Assembly: GCA_013397865.1 (NCBI GenBank)
Contig: VZTI01000606.1
Span: 1 to 64,000 of the forward strand
DNA length: 64,000 nt
Direction of reading: 5' to 3'
Source of the DNA: Struthidea cinerea
Taxonomy: Eukaryota > Chordata > Aves > Passeriformes > Corcoracidae
The notes under the pieces were generated by a model. It was not told where the DNA came from, did no database searches, and saw nothing but the letters and a program-made list of their open reading frames with translations. The first letter of the stretch is position 1. Each line of letters starts with the position of its first letter. This document shows, one piece after another, positions 63,001-64,000 of this stretch. Both the position numbers and the translations under genes were made by a program.

Positions 63001-64000
63001 GGAAGAACTTCTTTAGCGTGCAGTGACCAAGCACTGGAACAGATTGCCGAGAGAGGGTGTGGAGTCTCTCTCACTGGAGATGTTTCAGAACCATCTGGAT
63101 ACAATCCTGTCCCATGTGCTCTGGGATGATCCTACTTGAGCAGAGAGGTTGGACCAGATCACCCACTGTGATCCCTACCAACCTCAACCATTCTGTGATG
63201 CATTCTGAGTTTTCAAAGCCTCTTATAAGGTGTTGCTTTCTACAACACTGCTGATCACCCACCTGTCTGTCTCAATATATACAAGGTAACACTTATGCAG
63301 CTCCAGCAAGTGATCACGCTGGGCCCCTGCATTGCCTGCATGAAGTGACAACAGGAGACTCTGAGGCAACAAAAGAGGTCAAAAAGATTATGAGGGATCT
63401 CGAGCATCTCTCTTATGAGGAGAGACCGGGGGAGCTGGGCTTGTTTTATTTGGAGAAGACTGAGAGGGGATCTCATTAATGTATATAACTATCTCAAAGG
63501 CAGGTGCCAAGAGGTTGGTGCCAGACTTCTTTCAGTGGTGACCAGCAACTGAGAAGCAGATGAGAAGCAATGGCCATAAACTAAAACACAAGAAGTTTCG
63601 CTTCAACATGAGGAAGAATTTCCCGTGGAGAGGGGCAGAGCACTGGAATAAGCCGCCCTGGGAGGGTGTGGAGTCTCTCTCCCGGGAGACATTCCAAATC
63701 CACCCGGACACGGTCCTGTGTCACCTGCTGGTGGTGACCCTGCCCTGGCAGGGGGGTTGGACTGGATGATGTCCAGGAGTCCCTTCCAACCCCAGCTACT
63801 CTGTGGTTCTACGCAAAGGTTAATGTCGCTCCCTGACTGCAGAGGCCCTTCCCTCAGACAGGCCAACTCCCCAGCGGCCTAATAAGGGCACCTCAGCCCC
63901 TGAAGGCACCGCCGCAGTACGAGCCCGAGCTCCGCCCCGTCCCACACTCACGGCTCCCGGGCTCCCTCCCGCAGTCCCGGCTCCCTCCGGCTCCCTCCCG
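53938..64000 (-). CDS. MRPL39: MRPL39, mitochondrial large ribosomal subunit protein mL39 (spliced, 5' end partly outside window)
   Basis: It encodes mL39, a vertebrate-specific-type component of the 39S mitochondrial ribosomal subunit, made in the cytosol and imported into the matrix. The fold of the family is related to the TGS and second domains of threonyl-tRNA synthetase. Reading - strand exons 2 to 10 gives about 326 residues in one continuous frame, near the 338 of the human protein once an N-terminal presequence is added. Diagnostic stretches match human mL39: KEKERQLSLHPRIEKIEVK, STPYNCAMHLSEW, LVDGEIWDMYRPLTKSCEI, AYWRSCAM, ISGAFCYDVVLD, DLPFETLHVEAKVA, GDFVDISEGPHIPRTSFCFQ and RRFQGVSLPVHL. 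All nine splice junctions read are GT-AG and phase-consistent, so the gene appears intact. It is convergent with MIR155HG. JAM2 should lie beyond the right edge by synteny (inference). Confidence 0.97.
54719..54766 (-). CDS. MRPL39: MRPL39 exon 9
   Basis: 48 nt, 16 codons, phase 0 on both sides: AHHTVWHKLLERSKRL, flanked by an ACGCAG acceptor and a GTAAGT donor. It matches the human AHFTIWDKLLERSRK segment. Confidence 0.95.
54960..55113 (+). mobile_element. CR1 LINE 3' fragment in MRPL39 intron 8
   Basis: Sense CR1 end: 'ccctggaagtgttcacagcc', 'gttggatgaagctctggagc', 'aacctggtccagtggaaggt', 'ggaactggatgaactttaag', and a tail with TTCTATGGTTCTATGATTC. It is antisense to MRPL39. Confidence 0.95.
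55771..55924 (-). CDS. MRPL39: MRPL39 exon 8
   Basis: 154 nt. After a CCCCCCAG acceptor, one base completes an Arg codon from exon 7, then 51 codons follow: FGDFVDISEGPHIPRTSFCF through FQGVSLPVHLK, ending before GTAAGT. It is the best conserved block in the C-terminal half. Confidence 0.96.
57139..57204 (-). CDS. MRPL39: MRPL39 exon 7
   Basis: 66 nt with split codons at both ends (completes Ile from exon 6; leaves AG of Arg). It reads YKMEMIERKASQNMEGIV, then MLH, and the flanks are TTGTCCAG and GTAAGC. Confidence 0.95.
   Translation of the reverse strand: MQNGDDRKKSFSEYGRNCYVT
57430..57768 (+). mobile_element. CR1 LINE 3' fragment in MRPL39 intron 6
   Basis: A different CR1 subfamily from the others: 'ggtggttcacactggacact' (about 57,532), 'tggagaggtggtcgatgccc' (about 57,600), 'aagaggcatctgggcaatgc' and 'gttgtaggtcccttcctatt' (about 57,718). 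The 3' tail is eroded and the left border is uncertain. Confidence 0.85.
58743..58855 (-). CDS. MRPL39: MRPL39 exon 6
   Basis: 113 nt, 37 codons plus two bases: DNFCSLTRDAKKLIHQDL, then PFETLHVEAKVAREMFQHN. Acceptor TTTTTTTTAG, donor GTGAGT. Confidence 0.96.
60080..60147 (-). CDS. MRPL39: MRPL39 exon 5
   Basis: 68 nt. It completes a split Val codon and adds 22 codons (ISGAFCYDVVLDNKLNDWK, then PAK) before GTAAGC. Acceptor AAATTGCAG. Confidence 0.96.
61440..61539 (-). CDS. MRPL39: MRPL39 exon 4
   Basis: 100 nt, 33 codons plus one base: AYWRSCAMIMACVLKQAF, then KDEYSVNLVKAPEVP. Acceptor CTTTGCAG; the donor GTGATA is weaker than the rest of the gene's donors. Confidence 0.95.
61640..61793 (+). 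mobile_element. CR1 LINE 3' fragment in MRPL39 intron 3
   Basis: 'attccacccctggaagtggt', 'aggacaggatggacagggct', 'gagcaacctggtctactgaa', 'gaactggatgagcttttaat' and a degenerate 'gatgctatgatta' tail identify the CR1 3' end. It is antisense to the gene. Confidence 0.94.
62175..62314 (-). CDS. MRPL39: MRPL39 exon 3
   Basis: 140 nt. Two bases complete His from exon 2, then 46 codons: LSEWHCKKSVLALVDGEIWD, then MYRPLTKSCEIQFLTFKDED, then PEEVNK. Flanks are CTTTAG and GTAAGT. This is the TGS-like core of the protein. Confidence 0.97.
62535..62741 (-). CDS. MRPL39: MRPL39 exon 2
   Basis: 207 nt from the acceptor TATCACCAG to the donor GTAAGT. The reading runs YISTPAFSQLTPDEVVRMRN, then ELFTKEKERQLSLHPRIEKI, then EVKYTGKSHPGSVLVMNKAL, then STPYNCAM, leaving C of a His codon. 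The open frame continues upstream into intron and CR1 sequence only by accident. The MRNELF to NCAM portion is strongly conserved with mammals. Confidence 0.96.
62790..63208 (+). mobile_element. CR1 LINE fragment in MRPL39 intron 1 (copy A)
   Basis: 'ctcttatgaggaaaggctga' (62,816), 'gagctgggcctgttcagact' (about 62,838), 'tcacatgaacatgaggaaga' (about 62,987), 'gcactggaacagattgccga' (about 63,031), 'ggttggaccagatcacccac' (about 63,148) and a TTCTGTGATGCATTCTGA tail. It starts about 50 bp from exon 2. Confidence 0.94.
63390..63815 (+). mobile_element. CR1 LINE fragment in MRPL39 intron 1 (copy B)
   Basis: Same orientation and subfamily type as copy A: 'ctcttatgaggagagaccgg', 'ttggagaagactgagagggg', 'gcttcaacatgaggaagaat', 'gagcactggaataagccgcc', 'ggttggactggatgatgtcc' and a TTCTACG tail. 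It ends only about 135 bp from the predicted exon 1 donor. Confidence 0.94.
63890..64000 (-). promoter_or_regulatory. MRPL39: CpG-rich promoter-proximal region of MRPL39, edge
   Basis: GC content and CpG density rise abruptly after the last CR1 and remain high to the window edge. This fits the CpG-island promoter expected for a housekeeping mitochondrial ribosomal gene. The transcription start is probably beyond 64,000. Confidence 0.55.
63952..64000 (-). CDS. MRPL39: Probable MRPL39 exon 1, partial
   Basis: A GTGAGT donor on the - strand (63,946-63,951) follows a C. That C joined to exon 2's GG makes an Arg codon, the residue found at this place in human (before F/YI). The visible 16 upstream codons are open but contain no Met. 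They are built from a GGGAGGGAGCC-type repeat, so they could be presequence or 5' UTR. The start codon is outside the window or upstream of this stretch. Confidence 0.45.

Noticed and set aside
63560..63866. ORFs near the MRPL39 5' end
   Set aside because: Both derive from CR1 copy B on the two strands.
1..64000. CRISPR arrays, tRNA, rRNA or bacterial operon signals
   Set aside because: No regularly spaced repeats, no tRNA A/B-box cloverleaf and no ribosomal sequence were seen. The context is a vertebrate nuclear genome.

Overview
The window is nuclear DNA from a bird, most likely a passerine or another neoavian. It is AT-rich and intron-bearing. It carries many chicken-repeat-1 (CR1) LINE fragments, several ending in the avian 'ttctatgattctatg' type of 3' tail, and two avian retroviral LTRs. 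The two real genes match the chromosome-21q21 neighbourhood of human: the microRNA-155 host gene (MIR155HG, or BIC) on the + strand, followed tail-to-tail by MRPL39 on the - strand. Nothing prokaryotic, viral-coding or CRISPR-like is present. Almost every long ORF is chance or lies in a repeat.

Layout. 1-42.7 kb is a gene desert. It holds an LTR on the - strand (about 3.87-4.54 kb), a solo-LTR-like element on the + strand (about 7.45-7.90 kb), old CR1 copies on the - strand (15.87-16.56 and about 22.99-24.07 kb), a longer and younger CR1 with decayed reverse-transcriptase sequence on the - strand (25.53-26.94 kb), a + strand CR1 tail (29.89-30.17 kb) and microsatellites. 42.75-48.85 kb is MIR155HG. 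It has a compact promoter (kappaB-like site, AP-1 site, TATA box), a first exon of about 268 nt, a 5.2 kb intron, and a terminal exon carrying the miR-155 hairpin at 48,398-48,482. 48.85-53.88 kb is the intergenic gap, with one CR1 piece and an A-rich tract that contains the only undetermined base. 53.88-64.0 kb is MRPL39, read on the - strand. Nine exons (2-10) with consensus splice sites were read base by base, and their joined frame covers the conserved mL39 protein down to the stop codon. A probable partial exon 1 lies in a CpG-rich promoter-proximal stretch at the right edge.

How the genes work. MRPL39 encodes mL39, a housekeeping protein of the large subunit of the mitochondrial ribosome. 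MIR155HG is a primary microRNA transcript inducible in activated B cells, T cells and macrophages. The two are neighbours by conserved synteny, not by shared pathway. Upstream of MIR155HG there is a STAT-type palindrome fused to a kappaB-like site. MIR155HG exon 1 also holds two overlooked short ORFs. One has 30 codons, an optimal Kozak context and a hydrophobic core, and it stops three bases before the splice donor. This is the most interesting untested signal in the window.
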